Below are positions 28,532 to 36,657 of a DNA stretch of 38,749 nt, one piece after another. Both the position numbers and the translations under genes were made by a program. The DNA comes from Flavobacteriales bacterium (GTDB lineage: Bacteria; Bacteroidota; Bacteroidia; Flavobacteriales; TMED113): contig PBCX01000017.1 of the NCBI GenBank assembly GCA_002718035.1, positions 1-38,749 on the forward strand, written 5' to 3'. Every line of letters begins with the position of its first letter. Position 1 is the stretch's first letter. The notes under the pieces were generated by a model. That model ran no database searches. It was given only the letters and a program-made list of their open reading frames with translations, and was not told where the DNA came from.

Positions 28532-29223
28532 TTACAGAATCTCTGATAATTTATCAATAGCTAACTTTATATTATTGTAAACATCATTAATCTTAACATT
28601 CATCATATAACAAGGAGCTGTAATTATTTTTAATTTTTTATCATAACATAATTCGTTAGTTGTTTTATCAATAGTCACAGATCCAAGGGAAGAGATAGCA
28701 TTATTTATTTCATGAATATTATATTCTGAATCTTCCTGAGTTGACCCTAGAGTTAGATTGGGATTATAATCAGTTCCTTCAAGTGATTTAGCAATAAGAG
28801 TTGGGGATATACAAAGAGAAACAATGGGTTTTTTGCTATTGATACAATGATTAATTAATTTTTTCACATCATTAATAACACTTCCATTTGGTCCTTTAAA
28901 AGCCCAATTACTTAAGTTTTTAGCAGCGCCAAATCCCCCAACAATTACGATTGATGATATTTCTTGTGTGTTTAGCTCAGATAATTTACAAATTTACCTC
29001 TTGAAATTCTTGAGGACTCAATAAATGCGTTTCTCTTTTCATTCATTTCATTTCCATTTACATGATTTATCACATGGTGTTGATCTAAATCCGGAGCTGT
29101 ACAAATAAAATCCAAATTATTTTGAGAAAGAGCTAGTAAAGTTAATACAGATTCATGAATTTCTGATCCATCAAATACCCCACAACCCGATAATAATACT
29201 GCAGTCTTTAAATTTTCATTCAT
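28532..29223 (-). pseudogene. elbB: ElbB-like glyoxalase (DJ-1/PfpI class), split by a frameshift
   Basis: ORFs 28972-29223 (AVLLSGCGVFDGSEIHESVLTLLAL...HHVINHVNGNEM) and 28532-28867, the latter open upstream (ELNTQEISSIVIVGGFGAAKNLSNWAFKGPNGSV), form one ElbB-like protein. Confidence 0.85.
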
Positions 29224-29356
29224 GTTATAATTTTTTTAAATTTTGAAATCTTTTTCTAATTTAAAAATAAATAAAAGTAAAATATTAATACGTATTTTAA
29301 AATATAAGATCTTATATAAAACTATTATATTAGTTCAAGATTTAAATTATTAAAAA

Positions 29357-29722
29357 ATGATATCAAGTAAGATTAATTTGCATGAAAAATTTTCAAAATT
29401 TACAAACCATTGGTCACCTAGGGTAATTGCAGAAATGAATGATTATCATTTTAAAATTGCTAAAATTAAAGGTGAATTCGTGTGGCATAATCATAAAGAT
29501 ACAGACGAAACTTTTATTGTTTTTGAAGGAGAGATGATATTAAAATTTAAAGATAAACAGGTGAAATTATCAGAAGGTGAAATGTTTGTTGTTCCTAAAG
29601 GAGTTGAGCATAAACCTTGTGCAAAGAAAGAATGTAAAATTTTAGTAGTTGAACCTAGAGGGGTTATAAATACAGGGGATGCGGGTGGAAAATTTACAAT
29701 GACTGAAGATATTTGGATTTAA
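29357..29722 (+). CDS. Cupin-domain protein
   Basis: GEFVWHNHKDTDETFIVFEGEMILKF...GEMFVVPKGVEHKP. Confidence 0.85.
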   Translation: MISSKINLHEKFSKFTNHWSPRVIAEMNDYHFKIAKIKGEFVWHNHKDTDETFIVFEGEMILKFKDKQVKLSEGEMFVVPKGVEHKPCAKKECKILVVEPRGVINTGDAGGKFTMTEDIWI

Positions 29723-29753
29723 GTTAAATTTTAATCAAAAAAAATTATATTTT

Positions 29754-30608
29754 TTGAAAACAAATTATTTATATTTTTTATTAATTTTTTTATCTATAAT
29801 TTGGGGTAGTTCTTTTATTCTAATAAAAAAATCATTATTAGTGTTTTCAGATTACGAAGTCGCCTTATTAAGAATGGTAATTGCTTGGTTAATCTTAATA
29901 CCCATTACCTTTAAAAAATTTTTTTCTTTAAAAAAAAAAATAATTTTACCTATTTTGGTAGTGGCGTTTTTAGGAAATGCTTTTCCTGCTTTTTTATTTG
30001 CTAAAGCACAAACACAAATTAATAGTTCAACCGTTGGGATTTTAAATTCACTTGTTCCAATATTTACAATTTTAATAGGTTTTCTTTTCAAGAACAAAAC
30101 TAGCACCAAACAACTATTAGGTGTTTTGATTGGTTTTGTTGGCGCGGTTCTTTTATTTGCGGGGGACGTAAATTTAGGATTACTTAATTCTTATAGCTTA
30201 TTAATAATTTTAGCTTCAATATTTTATGCAATAAATTTAAACACAATAAAATCTTTTTTAAAAAAAACGTCAGCTGTTGAAATAGCAGGCTATGCTTTCT
30301 TTATAATAGGTCCAATTTCAACTTTTTTATTACTTTTTTCAGATTTTTTTGATAAAATGAATAATCATTCAGGTGCATATGAAGCTTTTTTTTATGTTTT
30401 TATACTGGGTGCATTTGGCACCTCCTTCGCTATTATTATATTTAATTATTTAATAATTAAAACATCAGCAATTTTTACTTCTTCGGTTACCTATTTGATT
30501 CCTATTATTGCTCTTACATGGGGGTTTATAGATGGAGAAATAATTAATGAAAATCATATATTTTCTTTACTAATAATAATTTTGGGAGTTTATTTAACGA
30601 ATAAATAA
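29754..30608 (+). CDS. EamA/DMT-family transporter
   Basis: SIIWGSSFILIKKSL...ALLRMVIAWLILIP; about 10 TM segments; TTG start. Confidence 0.88.
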   Translation: MKTNYLYFLLIFLSIIWGSSFILIKKSLLVFSDYEVALLRMVIAWLILIPITFKKFFSLKKKIILPILVVAFLGNAFPAFLFAKAQTQINSSTVGILNSLVPIFTILIGFLFKNKTSTKQLLGVLIGFVGAVLLFAGDVNLGLLNSYSLLIILASIFYAINLNTIKSFLKKTSAVEIAGYAFFIIGPISTFLLLFSDFFDKMNNHSGAYEAFFYVFILGAFGTSFAIIIFNYLIIKTSAIFTSSVTYLIPIIALTWGFIDGEIINENHIFSLLIIILGVYLTNK

Positions 30609-30634
30609 CGTACTTAAGTTTTCTTAGTAATTAC

Positions 30635-30661
30635 TACACTAACCTGGAACTATTATATTTG
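30635..30661 (+). promoter_or_regulatory. Extended promoter motif ACACTAAC-N10-TATATTTG
   Basis: tacactaacctggaactattatatttg upstream of 30710. Confidence 0.5.
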
Positions 30662-30709
30662 TAAATTAAATAATATAGTTAGTATTAATTCTTAATTTTA
30701 CATAAAAAA

Positions 30710-31228
30710 ATGATTACAATATTTTCAACTACAAATAGAAAAGACAGCTATACAAACAAAGTAGCTAACATATATTTTTCTATACTGAAAGAAAAAAACA
30801 TTCAATCTCAAGTTTTAGATTTTCAGAAACTTCCAATAGATTTTTTATTTTCTAATGCATTTGGAAATACAACAAATGATTTTGATTCCATTGTAAATAA
30901 ACATTTATTAAATGTTGATAAATTTATATTTATTTGCCCTGAATATAATGGCAGTATACCTGGAGTTTTAAAGTCTTTTATTGACTGCACAAATCCTAAA
31001 TTATATAAATCAAAAAAAGTTAGTTTAGTAGGTTTGTCAAGTGGAAGAGCGGGAAATTTAAGAGGATTAGATCACTTGACTTCTATTCTTCATTATTTAG
31101 GTAGTGAGGTTTTAAGTTTTAAGCCTATATTTTCTAGAATACATGAATCTTTTCAGGGCGATGAATTAATTAATGCACAATATTTAAAAGAAGTTAATAA
31201 TCATATTGATTCATTCAATGGATTTTAA
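30710..31228 (+). CDS. NADPH-dependent FMN reductase-like flavodoxin-fold protein
   Basis: ICPEYNGSIPGVLKSFIDCTNP...VSLVGLSSGRAGNLRGLDHL. Confidence 0.85.
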   Translation: MITIFSTTNRKDSYTNKVANIYFSILKEKNIQSQVLDFQKLPIDFLFSNAFGNTTNDFDSIVNKHLLNVDKFIFICPEYNGSIPGVLKSFIDCTNPKLYKSKKVSLVGLSSGRAGNLRGLDHLTSILHYLGSEVLSFKPIFSRIHESFQGDELINAQYLKEVNNHIDSFNGF

Positions 31229-31295
31229 CTAAATTATAGCTTTGGTTAATAACAATTGATTTATTATAAAAATCTTTTATTTAAAAAAACTCATT

Positions 31296-32285
31296 ATGAA
31301 AAATTTTATTTTATCATTAATTATACCTTTTTCAATTTTTGGACAAGAGTTCTTGACTTATAATCATAATGGTCAACAAAGAGCCTATATTTATTATGAG
31401 CCAAGTAACATTGAAGAAGATGCCCCTTTAGTTTTTGTAGCTCATGGTTACTCTGGAAGCGCGCAAGAAATCATGAATTACTGCGGAATGAATGATTTAG
31501 CTGATCAATATGGATTTTCAGTATGTTATCCTGAGGGTACATCGGATAATTGGGGCTTAAATTTTTGGAATGTAGGTTATGAATTCACACAGGACAGTAA
31601 TGTTGACGATATAGATTACATTACTCAACTTGCTAGTTTTTTACAAACTACAAAAAATCTAAGTGTTGAGAACACTTTTTTGACTGGAATGTCTAATGGA
31701 GCAGAACTATGCTATTTAATTGCTTGTGAATATCCAGGATTATTTAAAGCTTATGCACCTGTAGCTGGAACAATTTTCCCTAATGGCCTTACGAATAATA
31801 GTTGTAGTGGCTTACCAGTTTCAATATTTGAACTTCATGGTACTAATGACAACGTAACTCTTTTTGAGGGCGATTCAAATGACCAATTTTGGGGACCTTA
31901 TCTGGGGATTGATTCTATAATAAATTATTGGACAGATTTAAACGAACTTGAGTATTTAAATATTGATACTCTACCTAATTTTAATAATAATAACAAGTTT
32001 GTGATAAGTTATAAGTATTTTTCTAAACAAAATGATAAAAAAGTGTGGCTTTACAAACATAAAAGTGGTCACTCATGGGATGTTGATGATATAGTAGTAG
32101 CTGAAGAAATTTGGGGGTTTTTTTCTCAGTTTTTATCCAATAACAATTCTTCAATGACTTTTATAAATAATAAAAAGTTTTTAATAAAAAAAATAGATCT
32201 ATTAGGTCGTGAGGCTATTAATAAGGGATTTCAATTATTCATCTATGATGATGGTAGTGTTGAGAAGAAGTATTTTCTTGAATAA
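31296..32285 (+). CDS. Secreted PHB depolymerase/feruloyl esterase-like alpha/beta hydrolase with T9SS-like C-terminus
   Basis: PLVFVAHGYSGSAQEIM...CYPEGTSDNWG...FLTGMSNGAELCYLIACEYP...FELHGTNDN; C-term KIDLLGREAINKGFQLFIYDDGSVEKKYFLE. Confidence 0.85.
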   Translation: MKNFILSLIIPFSIFGQEFLTYNHNGQQRAYIYYEPSNIEEDAPLVFVAHGYSGSAQEIMNYCGMNDLADQYGFSVCYPEGTSDNWGLNFWNVGYEFTQDSNVDDIDYITQLASFLQTTKNLSVENTFLTGMSNGAELCYLIACEYPGLFKAYAPVAGTIFPNGLTNNSCSGLPVSIFELHGTNDNVTLFEGDSNDQFWGPYLGIDSIINYWTDLNELEYLNIDTLPNFNNNNKFVISYKYFSKQNDKKVWLYKHKSGHSWDVDDIVVAEEIWGFFSQFLSNNNSSMTFINNKKFLIKKIDLLGREAINKGFQLFIYDDGSVEKKYFLE

Positions 32286-32485
32286 AAAAATTGGCCAATC
32301 AAGCTTGATTTTTATTAATGTGTCGTGTAAAGTTTTCAGCTATTAAACCCACTTAGCTATTATCGAAGTAATTAAGGAAAGATGTAAATCAATTTCTTAT
32401 GTTTTCTTTAGAGATTTCAGAATTTAAAGTAGAAACTTAATTTACCATCATTATGTGTTGCTATTCCAGTTGTTACTTAAACCAC

Positions 32486-32493
32486 TATATTTA
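32486..32493 (+). promoter_or_regulatory. -7-like box TATATTTA upstream of 32531
   Basis: aaaccacTATATTTA. Confidence 0.35.
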
Positions 32494-32530
32494 CAACTAA
32501 ATTTTTAATGAAAACTAATATTTTTGAAGA

Positions 32531-32977
32531 ATGAAGAATACAGTTCCCCCTCCTATTGTAACTTTAATATGTGCGGTATTAATTTATTTATCTAAACCTT
32601 TATTCCCTGAATTAATTTTTAACCATTCTGTTCAACTATGTTTATTTTTTTTGGTCTCGGGTTTTATTATAATTTTAATCTCTTTTCAAACATTCAAAGA
32701 AGAAAAAACTACAATCAATCCAATCAAGATAGAAAAAGCTTCATCATTGGTTACGTATGGGATATTTAAATATTCAAGAAATCCCATGTATCTTGGGATG
32801 GTATTAATTTTGATTTCAGTAGCAATTAAATTTAACTTTTATGGAGGCATTCTTATAGTTGTATTTTTCATTTATTTTATGACATATTTTCAAATTATAC
32901 CTGAAGAAAAAACTATGTTAAAATTATTTGGAGAGGATTTTATAAACTATAGAAATAAAACTCGTAGATGGTTTTAA
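32531..32977 (+). CDS. Isoprenylcysteine carboxyl methyltransferase-family (PEMT-like) membrane protein
   Basis: SLVTYGIFKYSRNPMYLGMVLI...IPEEKTMLKLFGEDFINYRNKTRRWF. Confidence 0.85.
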   Translation: MKNTVPPPIVTLICAVLIYLSKPLFPELIFNHSVQLCLFFLVSGFIIILISFQTFKEEKTTINPIKIEKASSLVTYGIFKYSRNPMYLGMVLILISVAIKFNFYGGILIVVFFIYFMTYFQIIPEEKTMLKLFGEDFINYRNKTRRWF

Positions 32978-33000
32978 TTAATCATCAATTGATTTATTCA

Positions 33001-33027
33001 TACACTAACAAAAATCCACTATATTTG
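33001..33027 (+). promoter_or_regulatory. Extended promoter motif ACACTAAC-N10-TATATTTG
   Basis: tacactaacaaaaatccactatatttg. Confidence 0.5.
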
Positions 33028-33062
33028 TGCAACTAAATCATTATCTTTACAAAAAATTATTT

Positions 33063-33266
33063 ATGAAAAAATTTATGTTGTTTTGGAAAACATTTTATCC
33101 AGTTATTTTAGCATTTATTTCTTTTCTTTATTCGGTGAGTCTTTGGTTTTATGGATTTCAGTTAGAAGGTATTTTTGTTGGTATATGGGTGCCGTCTATT
33201 TTAATTTTGTCTGTTGTAATTAGACAAAGAGCTCAAGATTATAAAAATGAAATTAATAATAAATAA
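33063..33266 (+). CDS. Small two-TM membrane protein
   Basis: MKKFMLFWKTFYPVILAFISFLYSVSLWFYG...IRQRAQDYKNEINNK; ATG preferred over the track start. Confidence 0.55.
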   Translation: MKKFMLFWKTFYPVILAFISFLYSVSLWFYGFQLEGIFVGIWVPSILILSVVIRQRAQDYKNEINNK

Positions 33267-33410
33267 ATGATGGAAAATATTACAATGTTTATTATTGGCT
33301 TAATTATTTTCTGTGCATATGTTATAACATTATTTACAATAATTATTAAATCAAATAATGCTCAACAAAAAGATTTAGATAATGATCCAGAATTGAGGGG
33401 GAAATCCTGA
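33267..33410 (+). CDS. Small single-TM protein (47 aa), absent from the ORF track
   Basis: Hand translation: MMENITMFIIGLIIFCAYVITLFTIIIKSNNAQQKDLDNDPELRGKS*; ATG abuts the previous stop. Confidence 0.55.
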   Translation: MMENITMFIIGLIIFCAYVITLFTIIIKSNNAQQKDLDNDPELRGKS

Positions 33411-33420
33411 TTTAATCCAC

Positions 33421-33428
33421 TATATTTA
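33421..33428 (+). promoter_or_regulatory. -7-like box TATATTTA, 7 nt before the ATG at 33436
   Basis: aatccacTATATTTAtattactATG. Confidence 0.4.
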
Positions 33429-33435
33429 TATTACT

Positions 33436-33843
33436 ATGAAAAAATTAATAATTACTCTTTTTTTAATAAGCAATTTTATGATAGCTCAAAATAATGACAA
33501 GAAATATAAAGATTTGTTAAAAGAAAGTCCGTTTAATTCAATGTACCCTAAATTTATGGCCGAAGATGCTGCTGAATATTTCAAAGAGTTTAATATGCTC
33601 TTTTCAGATAAGAGCCCAATAGCTACAAAAGAAGCCAGATTAGCTGCAATTTCTGCATCCGCTGCGATAAGATGTGAGTATTGTATTTCTGCTCAGGTTC
33701 ATTTAGCTAAACAAGCAGGTGCCAGTGAAGAAGAAATTAAAACCGCTATTCAAATTGCAGCTGAAATTCAAAGATTTTCAATTCTTCTTTATGGAAATGA
33801 ATTTGGTTTAGAAAGACTTAATAAAATTTTAGGTGTAGAATAA
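33436..33843 (+). CDS. Secreted carboxymuconolactone decarboxylase/AhpD-like protein
   Basis: EARLAAISASAAIRCEYCISAQVHLAKQAGASEEEIKTAIQIA. Confidence 0.85.
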   Translation: MKKLIITLFLISNFMIAQNNDKKYKDLLKESPFNSMYPKFMAEDAAEYFKEFNMLFSDKSPIATKEARLAAISASAAIRCEYCISAQVHLAKQAGASEEEIKTAIQIAAEIQRFSILLYGNEFGLERLNKILGVE

Positions 33844-33962
33844 TTGAAAAACTTTTTTACAAAGTTTTTTAGTAAAACAGGAAATCTTGTTTGAAAATTG
33901 AACACTTATTATTAATATTGAATACTATGATTTTCTAAAAAAATAATTTTTAAAAAAAAACT

Positions 33963-34475
33963 ATGAAAAAAATATCTAAAATAATTTTTTGTGCTTTTTT
34001 AATTTCCTGTGGTGGTCCAAATAATGGAGTTGAAAAACAACTTACAAACTCAAATCTAACAAAAGTCCAAGATGCAGAAATAGAAAATTCAAAAAAAGAA
34101 TGGGTTGAATTTGAAATAAGAGCCGTCGGAAATACTATGTCTGATATGAAATTTGATATAGAAAATATCCAGGTTAATAATGACTCATGGATCAGAATAA
34201 TTTTAATAAATGAAGGTGAACAAATTGCGATGAAACATAATATAGTTTTTGTTAACTATGGTTCAAGAAAAGAAGTCGCTACTCAGGCACTTAACGCTGG
34301 TCCAAATATGAAATATGTGCCAAATAATGTAAATGTCATTGCTTCCTCTGATTTAGCTGAACCAGGAGAGACTGTTATACTAGAATTCAAGGCTCCTAAA
34401 AAAGGAAATTATGAATATGTATGTACTTACCCTGGTCACAGTGAGAGTATGAGAGGATATTTTATTGTAAAATAA
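33963..34475 (+). CDS. Azurin-like cupredoxin lipoprotein
   Basis: FLISCGG lipobox; AMKHNIVF and YVCTYPGHSESMRGYF supply the His-Cys-His-Met ligand set. Confidence 0.85.
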   Translation: MKKISKIIFCAFLISCGGPNNGVEKQLTNSNLTKVQDAEIENSKKEWVEFEIRAVGNTMSDMKFDIENIQVNNDSWIRIILINEGEQIAMKHNIVFVNYGSRKEVATQALNAGPNMKYVPNNVNVIASSDLAEPGETVILEFKAPKKGNYEYVCTYPGHSESMRGYFIVK

Positions 34476-34633
34476 ACAATTAGTAAATGAGAAGAGAATA
34501 TAGAGTCTGCTGGAAATTAGCAATAATTGCTCTCTTTTTAATTATACCATGGAAACCATCTTTGAGTCAGATTAATGTTGAATGGAGTGCCACCTTAGTA
34601 ATTTAGTTTTTTTTGTTCCCCAATTAATTTAGT

Positions 34634-35017
34634 TTGAAAAAAGGTTATAAAATATATAGTATTCTAAATAATCTGTGTCCAAGATGCCACTCTTCTCAAT
34701 TCTGGAAGTATAATAATCCCTATAAAAATATTTTTATTTCGAACCATTATGATATTGGGCGTTGTGAAAAATGTAAATTAAAATTTGAACTAGAACCTGG
34801 ATTTTGGTTTGGAGCTATGTATGTGAGTTATGCCATTTCTGTTTTTATTTTTTTATTGACGTGGTTTTGCTTTGATTTCTTTTTTTATGATATTGATGTA
34901 AAATATCTAATAATTTCAAATGCTTTCATATTATTTATATTAACACCAGTTACATACTTTTTTTCACGAATCATATGGATTAATTTTTTTATTCATTATG
35001 ACCCAAAATTTCAGTAA
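34634..35017 (+). CDS. DUF983-like membrane protein
   Basis: LCPRCHSSQFW...GRCEKCKLKFELEPGFWFGAMYVSYA. Confidence 0.8.
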   Translation: MKKGYKIYSILNNLCPRCHSSQFWKYNNPYKNIFISNHYDIGRCEKCKLKFELEPGFWFGAMYVSYAISVFIFLLTWFCFDFFFYDIDVKYLIISNAFILFILTPVTYFFSRIIWINFFIHYDPKFQ

Positions 35018-35078
35018 TTTTAGTTATGGCGTAATTATATATTTCTTGAAACTGATAATTAAAAACTAAATAAAAAAT

Positions 35079-35104
35079 CCACTAAACTAAAACTACTATA
35101 TTTA
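35079..35104 (+). promoter_or_regulatory. Degenerate extended promoter motif CACTAAA-N10-TATATTTA
   Basis: ccactaaactaaaactactatattta upstream of 35125. Confidence 0.4.
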
Positions 35105-35124
35105 TATAACTAAACAATATCGTC

Positions 35125-35607
35125 ATGAAAAAATATATTACTTTACTAATAGTTCCGGTTATTTTTTTTTATTCAGGTTGTGCAACAACTCATTTAAATG
35201 ATTCTGAAAAATCTATACATAACAAAGAAAAAGATTTTATTGTCCTAGGAAACCTTAAAGTTATTGTTGGTCCCATGGAACATTTATATGATAAAGTAAT
35301 GAATTCAGCCATTAAACAATATGGGAATGGTGTAGATGTTATTAATATTAAACGAGATAAAGGGGGTGTAACAACGGGAACTATAATAAATTGCCTTGTA
35401 ATTAAATATGATAATCATATAACCAAACAAGATTTTAAGGAATTAAGTTCAGTTAAAAAAACATCAAATCAAATATGTGATTGTTACAAAGCGTTAAATG
35501 ATGGAAAAATGTTATCTGAAAATTGTCAAAAAATTTTTCAAAAATACAGCCTCAACAACGAATTAGGCAGGTTAGCTTTAGAGAGAGATGCGGCAAATTG
35601 TGAATAA
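35125..35607 (+). CDS. Hypothetical lipoprotein
   Basis: IFFYSGCATTHLN lipobox. Confidence 0.55.
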   Translation: MKKYITLLIVPVIFFYSGCATTHLNDSEKSIHNKEKDFIVLGNLKVIVGPMEHLYDKVMNSAIKQYGNGVDVINIKRDKGGVTTGTIINCLVIKYDNHITKQDFKELSSVKKTSNQICDCYKALNDGKMLSENCQKIFQKYSLNNELGRLALERDAANCE

Positions 35608-36148
35608 AATATTACTTTCACTTATTATACCACTATTGAGCTTTGGGCAAATAGTCCCAGCAGAATTATGTGATTCAATAAATACTACATTTACTGGTAC
35701 TGGTACTATTCCTGAAAACAGTATGCCCTTTCTTAAAATTCAGGTTACAACAGATTATGTCTCCAGTTATTGGTTTCCGTATTGTGGTCTTATATTGAGA
35801 AATGAGATGGAAGAAACTATTGCCAATGAAGAACTAGAAACTGCTCTCAATGCATATGGACTGGGCCCTGGAATGATGGAAGAAAGGATGTTAACTGTTT
35901 TAGGAGCTATCGATTTTCCATTTAATGGAACCCTTCATTTAGCAAATCATCTATTTTCAGGACCAAATCCAGAAATAGTATGTTCTTGGCCAATTACTAT
36001 AAATAATTTAAATATTATAGAATTATCACAAAATAAATATTTGATAAAAAAAACAGACATACTTGGAAGAGAAAATAATAACAACGAAGGCTTCCAATTA
36101 CACATCTATATTGATGGTTCTATAGAAAAGAAGTATATTCTAGAGTAG
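35588..36148 (+). CDS. Secreted protein with T9SS-like C-terminus
   Basis: C-term YLIKKTDILGRENNNNEGFQLHIYIDGSIEKKYILE; overlaps the previous CDS by 20 nt. Confidence 0.7.
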   Translation: MRQIVNKILLSLIIPLLSFGQIVPAELCDSINTTFTGTGTIPENSMPFLKIQVTTDYVSSYWFPYCGLILRNEMEETIANEELETALNAYGLGPGMMEERMLTVLGAIDFPFNGTLHLANHLFSGPNPEIVCSWPITINNLNIIELSQNKYLIKKTDILGRENNNNEGFQLHIYIDGSIEKKYILE

Positions 36149-36200
36149 AAAAACCTACAGACTTAAAAATGCGTTTTTACCTGCTCCCCCCTTCTTGTCT

Positions 36201-36335
36201 TCAGTTCGAACCATTTAGATGAATCTTATTCATTTCATCTGTTGTATAAAGAGATACTAAAAGATACAAAACAACCTAAGTTGTATAAGCAATAGATTTA
36301 CATATTCTTATACTAACCTAAAACCACTATGTTTA
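36201..36335 (+). repeat. Dispersed intergenic repeat, copy 1 (blocks A+B)
   Basis: cagttcgaaccatttagatgaatcttattcatttcatct...atactaaaagatacaaaacaacctaagttgtataagcaatagatttacatattcttatactaacctaaaaccactatgttta. Confidence 0.8.
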
Positions 36336-36357
36336 AAATATGAATACCTAATTAAAA

Positions 36358-36546
36358 TTATACAGGTCGTACATTGACAGCCCGCATTCCTTTTTGGTCC
36401 TCTTCTAATTCAAACTCAACAGAGTCGCCATCTTTAATTTGCTGAGAAACACCCGTTGTGTGTACAAAGTAATCTTTCCCTCCTTCTTCATTAATAAAAC
36501 CAAATCCTTTAGTTTGATTAAAAAACTTTACTGTTCCTTTTTTCAT
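36358..36546 (-). CDS. Cold-shock protein, CspA family
   Basis: MKKGTVKFFNQTKGFGFINEEGGKDYFVHTTGV...GDSVEFELEEDQKGMRAVNVRPV. Confidence 0.97.
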   Translation of the reverse strand: MKKGTVKFFNQTKGFGFINEEGGKDYFVHTTGVSQQIKDGDSVEFELEEDQKGMRAVNVRPV

Positions 36547-36575
36547 TTTATATATTTAAAAATTAATCTACGAAT

Positions 36576-36657
36576 ATACTAAAAGATATAAAACATCCTA
36601 GGTTGTATAAGCAATAGATTTACATATTCCTACACTAACCTAAAACTATTATATTTG
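36576..36657 (+). repeat. Dispersed intergenic repeat, copy 2 (block B), forming the promoter region of the CotH gene
   Basis: About 73/82 identical by eye to 36253-36334; ends in CACTAAC-N10-TATATTTG (box 36650-36657). Confidence 0.85.

Noticed and set aside
29852-30109. 85-aa minus-strand ORF in the EamA transporter
   Set aside because: Antisense shadow of TM segments.
34487-34606. 39-aa ORF MRREYRVCWKLAIIALFLIIPWKPSLSQINVEWSATLVI
   Set aside because: Plausible signal/TM segment but very short with no recognisable mature part; possibly a gene remnant, too weak to call.
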